From positions 1 through 23,754 of the forward strand of contig JAUWLK010000006.1 in the NCBI GenBank assembly GCA_030613745.1: 23,754 nt of DNA, given 5' to 3'. The position numbers and the translations under genes were made by a program. The stretch's first letter is position 1; each line of letters opens with the position of its first letter. This document shows, piece by piece, positions 15,335 through 22,318 of the stretch. The stretch comes from Flavobacteriaceae bacterium (GTDB taxonomy: Bacteria; Bacteroidota; Bacteroidia; Flavobacteriales; Flavobacteriaceae). The notes beneath the pieces were generated by a model that saw only the letters and a list, made by a program, of their open reading frames with translations, had not been told where the DNA came from and did no database searches.

Positions 15335-15344
15335 GTTATGTGCC
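15335..15344 (-). repeat. Cassette-end-like box GGCACATAAC
   Basis: On the minus strand GGCACATAAC lies 4 nt after the lipoprotein stop. It is the inverted partner (9 of 10) of GTTGTGTGCC at 16177-16186 upstream of the same gene. The pair brackets exactly one gene, as R'' and R' boxes bracket an integron cassette. Confidence 0.5.
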
Positions 15345-15348
15345 GAAT

Positions 15349-16143
15349 TTATTTTGGTTTCATTTCTTGCATTTCAAATCCTGTTGTAGATTCAAGCGAT
15401 GTATTAAACTGATTATTTTCAATTTTAAGATTGAATTTTATATCATAATATTTTTGGTCAATAAATATCTTTTGTTCAGGACTCTCTGTTGAATAGCTTT
15501 CTCCTTTCATTCTTAATGGGTAATATTTCTGCTTATCAATTAAATATTGGGTTTTCGAAATAATACCTTCGTTATCTTCAAGTTTGGTCGCAAACCCAGG
15601 CATTGTCATCTTATTCTCTAATCTAATTATTATTTGAAAACAGTACTTGCCCCCAATAGTTGTATCATTTATTCTCTCAATTGAATATGAATCTGCATTA
15701 TCCAGTATATGCTTGAACTCATATTGCATTCCATAAATTGTATTATGACTCCAAAAATGTTTCCTCTTAAAATCAGGATATTTAACTAAATCGTAAATCC
15801 TTGCGACACTATCTCGATTATTTTTTCGGATCAGTCTATTCCCATCGTATATGTCTTCAAAACTAACGTTGATTTTATCATTTGTATACATGTACCAGTG
15901 TCCTTTAACACCTACAATAGAATCACTATTCAGCCTTTTGAAATACATCTCTCGATATCGAAAGATGGTATCATTAACATTTCGAGGATTAGTTCTAGTC
16001 ATATCTTGTTTATAATAAATCGTTTCAATAGTATCTATTGCTTTTATTGTCTTTTTTAATATTTCCGAAGCAGTTTCTTTTTCTTTGCAAGAGCTTAATA
16101 TAATCAAAGCAGTTAAAAAATATAGAATTCCATTAACTTTCAT
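15349..16143 (-). CDS. Hypothetical lipoprotein, LolA-like fold suspected
   Basis: 264 residues with a lipoprotein signal: hydrophobic residues 6-15, then LSSC with Cys19. The body alternates strands in the manner of LolA/LolB-like or redoxin-N-terminal domains of Bacteroidota: an N-terminal helix ASEILKKTIKAIDTIETIYYKQDM, strands containing YREMYFKRLNSDSIVGV, then FEDIYDGNRLI, and KYCFQIIIRLENK. No thioredoxin domain follows, so it may be the stand-alone form. Function is unknown. It is bracketed by inverted GGCACAyAAC boxes (15335-15344 and 16177-16186), so the gene looks like a cassette unit. Confidence 0.75.
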   Translation of the reverse strand: MKVNGILYFLTALIILSSCKEKETASEILKKTIKAIDTIETIYYKQDMTRTNPRNVNDTIFRYREMYFKRLNSDSIVGVKGHWYMYTNDKINVSFEDIYDGNRLIRKNNRDSVARIYDLVKYPDFKRKHFWSHNTIYGMQYEFKHILDNADSYSIERINDTTIGGKYCFQIIIRLENKMTMPGFATKLEDNEGIISKTQYLIDKQKYYPLRMKGESYSTESPEQKIFIDQKYYDIKFNLKIENNQFNTSLESTTGFEMQEMKPK

Positions 16144-16176
16144 TATTTTATCAGTTTAAGTTTTCTGGTTTTATTT

Positions 16177-16186
16177 GGCACACAAC
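16177..16186 (-). repeat. Cassette-end-like box GTTGTGTGCC
   Basis: Minus-strand GTTGTGTGCC, about 34 nt upstream of the lipoprotein start, preceded by ATAACGA. It is nearly identical to the minus-strand GTTGTGTGGC at 19894-19903, which also precedes a gene start. Confidence 0.5.
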
Positions 16187-16355
16187 TCGTTATATCCAAA
16201 CAAAAATAATCGTTTATACGATTCTGTTAAGAAATAACAATACTTTTAAGTTGTTTTATTATTCAATAAATTTAATACAATAGCTGATAAACATTAATGA
16301 TATATATCATTATCAAATACTTAGATAATAATATTAACTTTTTTGAGGAAGTAGT

Positions 16356-16478
16356 TTATAATCTCGGTTCGTGAACTTGTTGCTTCAACGGTTTTTTGTT
16401 GTTTGAAGTTATTCTTTCTTCAATTTTTTGTAAAAATCTTTTAATATCCTCTCTGGTAGGGTTGTGTTTCTCAATCAT
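16356..16478 (-). CDS. Possible small ORF, 40 residues
   Basis: Begins MIEKHNPTREDIKRFLQKI and is strongly charged and helical in character. I do not recognise it. It has plausible codon use and no overlapping gene, but there is no clear promoter or ribosome binding site and it may be a remnant. Confidence 0.25.
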   Translation of the reverse strand: MIEKHNPTREDIKRFLQKIEERITSNNKKPLKQQVHEPRL

Positions 16479-16566
16479 AATTCGGGATTTTCATAATTAG
16501 TGATATCAAAAAATAAAAGTTAGCATTTTAAACTTTATGCATAGCATATAAGTTCTATTAAAAAAT

Positions 16567-16574
16567 TAACTTTG
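16567..16574 (+). promoter_or_regulatory. -7 box for the SGNH hydrolase gene
   Basis: TAACTTTG, exact TAnnTTTG match, 40 nt upstream of the ATG. A -33 TTG is not evident. Confidence 0.4.
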
Positions 16575-16614
16575 TTCCATATTTTTTATGAAGTAACAAT
16601 TATCATTTTTATAA

Positions 16615-17310
16615 ATGAAAAAATTACACTTAAACTTCGGTATCATTATATTATCACTATTTATTATGGAATCCTCTTATGCACAAGATTGGGCTAATTT
16701 AAAACGCTATAAAAATGAAAATAAAAAAATTGGATTACCATCACCAAAGGAAAATCGAATTGTATTTATTGGTAACTCCATTACCGAAAGTTGGAGTAAT
16801 TTGAGTCCTGAATTTTTCGTTAAAAAAACTTATATCAATAGGGGTATTAGCGGACAAACAACTCCTCAAATATTACTCAGATTTAAAGAGGATGCAATCG
16901 ATCTTAAGCCCAAAATTATAGTAATTTTAGCAGGCACCAATGATATTGCTGAAAATACAGGTCCAATAACACTTGAAAAAATTAACGAGAATATTATTTC
17001 AATGGCTGAAATGGCAAAAAGAAACGGTATCATAGTTATTCTTTCTTCTGTTTTACCGGCTTTTGATTATCCATGGAAACCCGGACTTCAACCAGCTGAA
17101 AAAATCGTTTCACTAAATACGATGATAAAAAATTATGCAACAAAAAATGAAATCATATATTTAGATTACTATTCTGCAATGGTAGATAAAAGAAAAGGGC
17201 TGAAAGATGAATATACTTATGATGGTGTTCATCCAAACAAAGCAGGGTATCAGGTCATGGCTCCTTTAGCAGAAGATGCAATAAATAGAGCTTTAAAAAG
17301 TTCATTTTAA
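16615..17310 (+). CDS. Exported SGNH/GDSL hydrolase
   Basis: 231-residue esterase-type hydrolase of the SGNH superfamily, with signal peptide (residues 1-24, ending SSYAQ). All four blocks are present: GNSIT with nucleophile Ser55 (block I, GNS in place of GDS, common in this subgroup), GISGQT with Gly80 (block II), AGTND with Asn109 (block III) and DGVHPN with Asp203 and His206 (block V). So it should be catalytically competent. Relatives deacetylate or deacylate carbohydrates and lipids; many Bacteroidota members are linked to polysaccharide use, but no sugar-related genes are next to this one. It converges with the DUF975 gene, 27 bp apart. Confidence 0.93.
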   Translation: MKKLHLNFGIIILSLFIMESSYAQDWANLKRYKNENKKIGLPSPKENRIVFIGNSITESWSNLSPEFFVKKTYINRGISGQTTPQILLRFKEDAIDLKPKIIVILAGTNDIAENTGPITLEKINENIISMAEMAKRNGIIVILSSVLPAFDYPWKPGLQPAEKIVSLNTMIKNYATKNEIIYLDYYSAMVDKRKGLKDEYTYDGVHPNKAGYQVMAPLAEDAINRALKSSF

Positions 17311-17337
17311 TCCTCTAAATAAAGCACATACAATTTG

Positions 17338-17946
17338 TTACGTCGAAATCAGATTTACGCTATTATCATTAATATCATCATAAAATTTTGCAAATGTAAC
17401 ATGGGCATATGGAATTAACCATAAAAAACCAATTCCTAAAGTTAGAATGCAAAGTAAAGCCAGTCCAAAAAACCGCAATCCCAAATAGAAATATTTCCAT
17501 TTATAACCATCCATCATTTTTTTACTTTTATCAATTGCTTCCATTGGTTCAATAGAATCATCATCAGCTATTATATAAAAGGTCATTGCATAAGATATGG
17601 CTGCAATTATTCCCGGAATTATTAATAACAGAGTCCATAAAACGGTAAATATTACAACCAAAAGATATGCTATTATAGAAATTTTAAAATTTTTAAACCC
17701 TTCAAATATCTGCTCAAACCTAGCTTCTTTATTTCTTGATAAGTTTAATGAAAATATTGAAATTCCTACAGCAAGCGGACCAGCTATAACCAACAAAATG
17801 AGTGACGATAACGGATACTGTTCAGAAGCTTGTTGTACTCCTCCTATTATCAACCCATAAACCAGAAATGTTCCTATTGCTAATCCCCATTTACCTTTTA
17901 GAGATTCTTTTGATAATTTCATTAATTCTGCATTCTTTGTTTTCAT
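17338..17946 (-). CDS. DUF975 family membrane protein
   Basis: 202-residue integral membrane protein of the DUF975 family, with the N-terminal KLSKESLKGKWGLAIG segment, several helices (about 20-45, 48-68, 95-125, 150-180) and the LLLIIPGIIAAISYAMTFYI signature. The conserved acidic loop DDDSIEPMEAIDKSKKMMDGYKW and the C-terminal LIPYAHVTFAKFYDDI are also typical. Function is unknown across the family. The start lies 12 nt after the stop of the HipA-type kinase gene with no terminator between them, so it is probably the fourth gene of that operon. Confidence 0.88.
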   Translation of the reverse strand: MKTKNAELMKLSKESLKGKWGLAIGTFLVYGLIIGGVQQASEQYPLSSLILLVIAGPLAVGISIFSLNLSRNKEARFEQIFEGFKNFKISIIAYLLVVIFTVLWTLLLIIPGIIAAISYAMTFYIIADDDSIEPMEAIDKSKKMMDGYKWKYFYLGLRFFGLALLCILTLGIGFLWLIPYAHVTFAKFYDDINDNSVNLIST

Positions 17947-17958
17947 GTGTATTATATT

Positions 17959-18930
17959 TTATTTCAATTCTATTTGTTTAAACTTTTCTTCAATCATAGT
18001 ATGATAAGCTTCTTTCAATTCCTCATTAAGAAAACTTTCATTGATAAATTCATGCCATATAGTCGGTAACTTCTCAAACTTTTTAAAAACGTTCTCAATA
18101 GATTTTTCATTCATTCCACTCACTTTCATGGCAATTGAAAAATCTTTTCTTTTTATTTTTTTCTTTTTTCCATTTAAATTCAAGGCCAATTCTTCATCAT
18201 CTCCTTCAACTACTAATTCAGATGCCACAAGGTCATATGCTGGGCACAAATTATATTTTAGCTCTGGTTCCTTTAAAAGAGAAAAATTCTTAAGATGCAT
18301 ATCATTGTTACCTGTTAAAAAACAAAATAATACTAATTCATAAAAATTAACAATATCAAATCCAGGATTAGCAGAAAATGATTTTATAATTTTTGCTACT
18401 TGCTCATGAGATCCTTTATATTTATGTTCCGTTAGCCTTTCTGTTAATTGACACATATCTTCCATGTGTAACTTCTTATTTTTTAACCTGTCAATCCTTT
18501 TCGTTATGTATGCTAATTCACCAGATTTCAACCTGATTAATGAATGCTTAACTGTTTTTATTTTTGAAATTTCTGCAAGATGCATTGTTAAGTCTTCAAT
18601 TTCAGGTAAATGTTTGTAAAGTACAGTTTGTGGTTTGAGTATATATTCCCCCCATAATCCTACAATAGTAAATCTTTCAGTTGCTGAATCATCTGTCATT
18701 TTTTTACTCGTTAATGAAAGTTTGGGTTGCACTCCGGTAACTGTTCTTTGACTTTTAACTACTTTTTCTGCCAGTTTCAGCATTTCATTTTGTGTATAAT
18801 CCAGAATTGGAGGAATGGGTTTGCCAAAAAATTTTAGGCTACATGATTTATGAAATTCAAGTGTAGCAAATTTTTCATCTATAATTTCTTGATAACAATA
18901 TAAGCATCTACTCATTTTCGCTTGTTTCAA
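17959..18930 (-). CDS. HipA-family Ser/Thr kinase toxin, HipT-like (no N-subdomain)
   Basis: 323-residue HipA-fold kinase. Kinase features: Gly-rich loop region SQRTVTGVQPK (residues 60-70), ATP-binding Lys in YILKP (Lys99), catalytic loop GNNDMHLKN (Asp210, Asn215), and metal-binding Asp233 in AYDL. It lacks the N-terminal subdomain of HipA, which is encoded separately upstream. Residues 9-30 have a CLYC...HKSC Cys/His cluster, probably a small zinc site. HipA/HipT kinases phosphorylate aminoacyl-tRNA synthetases and halt translation; the target here is unknown. Two starts are possible: 18930 (23-nt overlap with the upstream gene) or 18915 (MSRCLYCY, 8-nt overlap), the latter closer to homologues as I recall them. 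Confidence 0.88.
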   Translation of the reverse strand: MKQAKMSRCLYCYQEIIDEKFATLEFHKSCSLKFFGKPIPPILDYTQNEMLKLAEKVVKSQRTVTGVQPKLSLTSKKMTDDSATERFTIVGLWGEYILKPQTVLYKHLPEIEDLTMHLAEISKIKTVKHSLIRLKSGELAYITKRIDRLKNKKLHMEDMCQLTERLTEHKYKGSHEQVAKIIKSFSANPGFDIVNFYELVLFCFLTGNNDMHLKNFSLLKEPELKYNLCPAYDLVASELVVEGDDEELALNLNGKKKKIKRKDFSIAMKVSGMNEKSIENVFKKFEKLPTIWHEFINESFLNEELKEAYHTMIEEKFKQIELK

Positions 18931-19240
18931 TAGGTTTTACCGATACGGCTCCAATACAATCTTTACAGGTTACTAATAAAATACTCATCCTGTCCCTTAT
19001 ATTTAGTTTCCAATTTTTTTCTGCAATGTCTAATAGCCAACCTTCAGGAATTAGCCCATCAAAAAACGGAAAAAGAATGCTGCTTGAATATTCTTTTTCA
19101 GTTAAAGGTAATGTCAAGCTAATTGGTTCTGCTTTCTTATCTTTTAAATAGTCTTTTTCATATTTAAAGTGAAATCCATCTTCATTTTCAATAAGCGTAC
19201 CAGCCCATTTTTTATGCATATATATTTTAGCTTTTTTCAT
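18908..19240 (-). CDS. HipA N-terminal-subdomain protein, HipS-like antitoxin
   Basis: 110 residues matching only the N-terminal subdomain of HipA ('couple_hipA' domain): strands KKAKIYMHKKWAGTLIE, the segment ISLTLPLTEKEY, and the conserved LFPFFDGLIPEGWLL (56-70) followed by RDRMSILLVTCKDCIGAVSV. In the tripartite hipBST system the same type of free protein, HipS, is the antitoxin and inserts a conserved Trp into the HipT active site. Here Trp68 in the PEGW motif is the natural candidate, though the other Trp residues (Trp12, Trp77) are not excluded. The gene overlaps the kinase gene, giving coupled translation and matched expression. Antitoxin function is inference from family and gene order. 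Confidence 0.85.
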   Translation of the reverse strand: MKKAKIYMHKKWAGTLIENEDGFHFKYEKDYLKDKKAEPISLTLPLTEKEYSSSILFPFFDGLIPEGWLLDIAEKNWKLNIRDRMSILLVTCKDCIGAVSVKPIETSENE

Positions 19241-19286
19241 TATTTATTCTCTATTTCTTTTGTGGAGAATTCAATATGATTTAAAT

Positions 19287-19529
19287 TTAAACAGTCAGGG
19301 TTGTTGTCAATGTTGATGCTCTTTCAACCTGAACTGGACCTAATTCATATCCAAACAAACTTAAAACTTGATTTACTTTATCCATTTTAAGTGTGTTTTT
19401 TCCTTTTTCAAGTTCTCTTACAAACCGTATCCCTACACCTGCTTTTTCAGACATTTCTATCTGTGTCATTTTTAGAGATTTCCTTTTTATTCGGATAAAC
19501 TCGTTTAGTTTTAAAGATTGTTCATTCAT
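19287..19529 (-). CDS. hipB: HipB-like XRE-family regulator
   Basis: 80-residue helix-turn-helix DNA-binding protein (y4mF/HipB type). The HTH spans about residues 21-42, MTQIEMSEKAGVGIRFVREL, followed by EKGKNTLKMDKVNQVLSLFG typical of HipB partners of HipA kinases. The C-terminal tail PVQVERASTLTTTLTV is short and would fit the HipB tail. It is first in the operon, 46 nt before the HipS-like gene. Four palindromes TACC-N6-GGTA lie immediately upstream (19533-19671), the first ending only 4 nt before the ATG, so it very probably represses its own operon. Confidence 0.88.
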   Translation of the reverse strand: MNEQSLKLNEFIRIKRKSLKMTQIEMSEKAGVGIRFVRELEKGKNTLKMDKVNQVLSLFGYELGPVQVERASTLTTTLTV

Positions 19530-19532
19530 AAT

Positions 19533-19671
19533 TATACCTTATCGGGTATAAATATAAGTAAATTATTTTAAACTATACCTTTTCGGGTATAAAATATAAA
19601 TTTAACAATAAATTGTACCCGTTTGGGTATAAAATAAGATATTTGGATAAAAACCTACCTTTTCGGGTATA
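19533..19671 (-). promoter_or_regulatory. Array of four HipB-type operators, TACC-N6-GGTA
   Basis: Sites at 19533-19550, 19574-19591, 19614-19631 and 19654-19671, with centres spaced 41, 40 and 40 bp. Inner six bases are TTATCG, TTTTCG, CGTTTG and TTTTCG; the right half-site GGTATA is invariant. E. coli HipB operators are TATCC-N8-GGATA, so the same palindrome type is present with altered half-sites. Site 1 overlaps the translation start region of hipB. Confidence 0.85.
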
Positions 19672-19708
19672 ATTAAACAAATACTCTTTCCATTACTCAA
19701 AACGTGTC

Positions 19709-19852
19709 TTAACCATTGTGAGAATACAAAAAAACTTTGTCTCCAATTTTATAATTTATTTTAGACCCTATTAAACTATCCTCAGTAGCTAAAACTTCAA
19801 AAATCACTCCGTTAAATTCACTATGTTTTGAATCTTCTGATTTAACTATCAT
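19709..19852 (-). pseudogene. Truncated cupin-domain ORF (47 residues)
   Basis: Minus-strand ORF beginning MIVKSEDSKHSEFNGVIFEV and containing INYKIGDKVFLYSHNG before an early stop. The pattern matches the first third of small cupin proteins (NYxxGDxVPxHxHP), where metal-binding His residues follow; only one candidate His remains. It ends 38 nt upstream of the hip operator array. It looks like the 5' end of a cupin gene cut off by insertion of the hip module or deletion of its 3' part. It may still be translated as a short peptide. Confidence 0.4.
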
Positions 19853-19893
19853 TTTCTGTTCTTTTTATTTTGTGTTGTGTCATTATTCTGTAT

Positions 19894-19903
19894 GCCACAC
19901 AAC
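19894..19903 (-). repeat. Cassette-end-like box GTTGTGTGGC
   Basis: On the minus strand GTTGTGTGGC lies 42 nt upstream of the cupin-like start codon and forms an inverted repeat with GTTGTGT at 19874-19880 (plus reading). It resembles the box at 16177-16186. Confidence 0.4.
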
Positions 19904-19927
19904 GTTTGATGTAAAATTAGTGTTATT

Positions 19928-19972
19928 GGTACACGAGGATTTTCCTAACGGAAAATACATTATAAATATACC
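19928..19972. repeat. Structured intergenic repeat (TTTCC/GGAAA hairpin), copy 2
   Basis: Perfect inner stem ATTTTCC (19939-19945)/GGAAAAT (19950-19956), loop TAAC, outer GGTA/TACC. Same layout and core as 11768-11823. Together with the adjacent GTTGTGTGGC box it may form one attC-like element of about 100 bp. Confidence 0.5.
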
Positions 19973-20061
19973 AAAACTTTGAGTTTTGCTCAAGCCTTAA
20001 CATAAATTTTATCTCTATAGCTATTTGGTATTATAGTTGATAGAATAATCAAAACTAATAA

Positions 20062-20601
20062 ATGAAACATTTGCTAACTATATTAGTGCTTTTAATTTTT
20101 TCTTCTTGTATTCCTTTAAGAATTGCACCAACAATTAAAAATGATAAAGTAATGCTTGCAAAAAAATTTAAGAGAAATCTCCCCAGAAATTATGCACTTA
20201 TTTTTGAAGATCCAAAAGACGCTAATGAGTTTTACAATTATATCAATACAAAACATGAATTAAATCATCAAGATGTTGAATGGAATACTCCATTTATTAT
20301 TGATGATGAACAATTCTTTTTCTCTTTTTATGAAGTAGAGATCCCAACAAAAACCATAAACCTTATTCCTATTATAATTGATGTCAGTTTAGATTCAAAT
20401 GGATATGATCCTATGTTTGAAGATTCTCAATTTTCACGTATTGGTCATTGGTATATAGCACTAACCGTTTCAGATGCAAATATGGATGATTGTCTTAAGC
20501 CGAATTATAAATTTAGAAAAGAAATACTAATGTATCTTCGAGATTTAAGGATGGAGTATTTAGACACTAATAATTATATTGAGGCTTTGTTAAAAAAATG
20601 A
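20062..20601 (+). CDS. Hypothetical lipoprotein
   Basis: 179 residues with a lipoprotein signal ending FSSC (Cys16). The rest has no recognised domain. Visible features are a region of polar and acidic residues (DVEWNTPFIIDDEQFFFSFYEVEIPTKT), the strand NLIPIIIDVSLD and a C-terminal helical stretch. Single gene between the 3' flank of the cassette-like boxes and the convergent GNAT gene, 13 bp from its end. Confidence 0.72.
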   Translation: MKHLLTILVLLIFSSCIPLRIAPTIKNDKVMLAKKFKRNLPRNYALIFEDPKDANEFYNYINTKHELNHQDVEWNTPFIIDDEQFFFSFYEVEIPTKTINLIPIIIDVSLDSNGYDPMFEDSQFSRIGHWYIALTVSDANMDDCLKPNYKFRKEILMYLRDLRMEYLDTNNYIEALLKK

Positions 20602-20614
20602 AAAATTATTAATT

Positions 20615-21154
20615 TTATAAGTTGTTGCCAGTAGTTTTTATTCCTTTCCATTCTGATTTTAGCATAGACATAATTAATTTATCATGATATTTATTATCTC
20701 TGTAACAAGCCTGTCTTAATTGTCCTTCAAATTTAAATCCAGCATTTTCATATGCTTTTATTCCTCCAATATTCAGTTCAGAAACGGTTAAGAAAATTCT
20801 ATTTAATTTATAATCTAAAAAACCAATTTTCAATATTTGTTCAGTAACTACTGTTCCTATTCCTTTTCCCCACATTTTTTTTTCACCAATAAAAATATAA
20901 AATTCACCAGACTTGTTAATCTCGGAAATATCACATATTCCTGCATATCCAATTAATTCGTCAGTAGTTTTTAGAAATATTCCAAAATTAATAATCTCAT
21001 TATTTTCAATTAATTTTTTATACCACTTGTTTATTTCGTCCTTTGTACTGATCTTTAGAAATAATGGTAATGAGTATTTTATTACTTCATCATCATTTAT
21101 CCATTTATAAAAAGGTAAAACATTGTTTTTTAAAAGTGGTTTTAATTCTATCAT
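20615..21154 (-). CDS. GNAT-family N-acetyltransferase (RimJ/RimL type)
   Basis: 179 residues of the acetyltransferase_3 / RimJ-RimL-like GNAT fold, which moves an acetyl group from acetyl-CoA to an amine. The N-terminal segment IELKPLLKNNVLPFYKWINDDEV, the strand GEFYIFIGEKK and the acetyl-CoA pyrophosphate loop KKMWGKGIGTVVT (motif A, Q/RxxGxG/A variant) are present, followed by LNRIFLTVSELNIGGIKAYENAGFKFEG (motif B). No substrate can be assigned. It is convergent with the lipoprotein gene and abuts the left flank of the IS91-like element. Confidence 0.88.
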   Translation of the reverse strand: MIELKPLLKNNVLPFYKWINDDEVIKYSLPLFLKISTKDEINKWYKKLIENNEIINFGIFLKTTDELIGYAGICDISEINKSGEFYIFIGEKKMWGKGIGTVVTEQILKIGFLDYKLNRIFLTVSELNIGGIKAYENAGFKFEGQLRQACYRDNKYHDKLIMSMLKSEWKGIKTTGNNL

Positions 21155-21283
21155 TTAATTTTTCGAAGTTTTTTTGATTATATCTGGAACGGTTTGGTTA
21201 AGATTTTGTAGTGGACTAAAATAGCTATTACTGTACGCAATTAATTTTTTTTTAAATATTTACTCACCTTTAATTAAGCTAAA

Positions 21284-21306
21284 AACTGCTATAAATTATA
21301 GCAGTT
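21284..21306. repeat. Perfect 11-bp-arm hairpin at IS left flank
   Basis: Arms AACTGCTATAA and TTATAGCAGTT around a single central A. It lies in the 264-bp gap between the GNAT gene and the recombinase, 51 bp before the 13-bp inverted repeat, and may mark the left (terminal) end of the IS91-like element. Confidence 0.55.
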
Positions 21307-21356
21307 GTTGAACTAAATCCCTCACGGGATAACTTATTTACCTAAATATTTCTTAA

Positions 21357-21421
21357 CATGATACTGAATGGGATCTCAACCACCCCTATAGATTAATAAT
21401 AACCTAAAATTCAGTATCATG
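21357..21421 (+). repeat. 13-bp perfect inverted repeat enclosing the recombinase start codon
   Basis: CATGATACTGAAT (21357-21369) and ATTCAGTATCATG (21409-21421), loop 39 nt. The right arm ends in the ATG of the recombinase gene. In a transcript entering from outside, the start codon would be paired in the hairpin, a common device to stop readthrough expression of transposition genes. It could equally be a recombinase-binding site. Confidence 0.75.
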
Positions 21422-22318
21422 AAAAACAAAAGATTAACAATTGTCCAGTCTGCCCTTCAAACTATTGACAGTTTCGAGCAGGTTTTCAAAGTTATCAAAC
21501 AAAACACAGTTCTACAAGGAAAAAGTCTAAGTACTTTCAATAATTATCTTCGCAGAATTGCCATTATCAGTTTACATTTTGAAAGACTTCCACAGGATAT
21601 TTCAGATGATGAGCTCAAAGATTTTCTAACCGGACTTGCTTTATCGTCATCATCACCCTCACGAAGCAGTTTTAAACATATGGTTTATGGTTTGCGATAT
21701 TATTTTAGGCATATCGGTCAGAATAATAGAGCTATAAATCTTCCTTCACTTAAAAGAGATACAAGGCTTCCTGTAATACTCAATCGTGAAGAACTCAGAG
21801 AATTATTTATAACTCCTAAACTCCTCAAACATCGTGTGATGCTAGCGCTTATTTATTCTGCAGGATTACGTTCTTCTGAAGTGAGTAAATTAAAGATTGC
21901 CGATGTTGATTTTGAGCGTAAAACCATTCATATAAGGCAAAGTAAATACAAAAAAGACCGCATTGTTCCTCTTTCTGATTATATGACTATTGGCTTAAAA
22001 AAATATCTTGACCTTGAACATCCTTATCTCTGGTTGTTTAATGGTAAAGATGATGATGGACGATATAGCAGAAGTGGTGTTTCCTGGGTAATGAGAGAAG
22101 CATTAAAGGAATCTAATATTCAAAAGCAGGTCAATCTGCATTCTCTTCGTCATAGCTATGCCACACACCTATTAGAAGATGGGGTTAATATTGTAATGAT
22201 AAAAGAATTATTGGGTCATGCTACCATAGCTACCACAATGATCTATCTACATGTTGCTCAGCTTCCGCATACACCACCTCACAGTCCGCTAGACACCTTG
22301 TACGACTTTAATCGGTGA
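21419..22318 (+). CDS. Tyrosine recombinase associated with IS91-like element
   Basis: 299-residue phage-integrase-type site-specific recombinase, full length. The N-terminal SAM-like domain (about 20-100) includes KSLSTFNNYLRRI. Catalytic residues are all visible: Arg151 in SAGLRSSEV, Lys176 in RQSKYKKDRIVPL, His241-x-x-Arg244 in LHSLRHSYATHLL, His267 in LLGHATI and nucleophile Tyr276 in TTMIYLHV. The C-terminal tail PHTPPHSPLDTLYDF is typical of recombinases found next to IS91-family transposases. The gene overlaps the transposase start by 4 nt (GTGA), indicating translational coupling. Function in the element is likely resolution or strand exchange; not shown. Confidence 0.92.
   Translation: MKNKRLTIVQSALQTIDSFEQVFKVIKQNTVLQGKSLSTFNNYLRRIAIISLHFERLPQDISDDELKDFLTGLALSSSSPSRSSFKHMVYGLRYYFRHIGQNNRAINLPSLKRDTRLPVILNREELRELFITPKLLKHRVMLALIYSAGLRSSEVSKLKIADVDFERKTIHIRQSKYKKDRIVPLSDYMTIGLKKYLDLEHPYLWLFNGKDDDGRYSRSGVSWVMREALKESNIQKQVNLHSLRHSYATHLLEDGVNIVMIKELLGHATIATTMIYLHVAQLPHTPPHSPLDTLYDFNR

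Larger units (their letters stand above)
16144..16614. other. Long intergenic region with palindrome and cassette-end box
   Basis: 471 bp. It contains GGCACACAAC at 16177-16186 (plus reading), a perfect 18-bp palindrome TAATGATATATATCATTA at 16295-16312, a 40-codon minus-strand ORF (16356-16478), and a -7 box at 16567-16574 for the SGNH gene. Confidence 0.5.

Noticed and set aside
16295..16312. 18-bp AT palindrome as regulator site
   Set aside because: Almost entirely A/T in an AT-rich spacer and far from either flanking start; listed only as part of the intergenic description.
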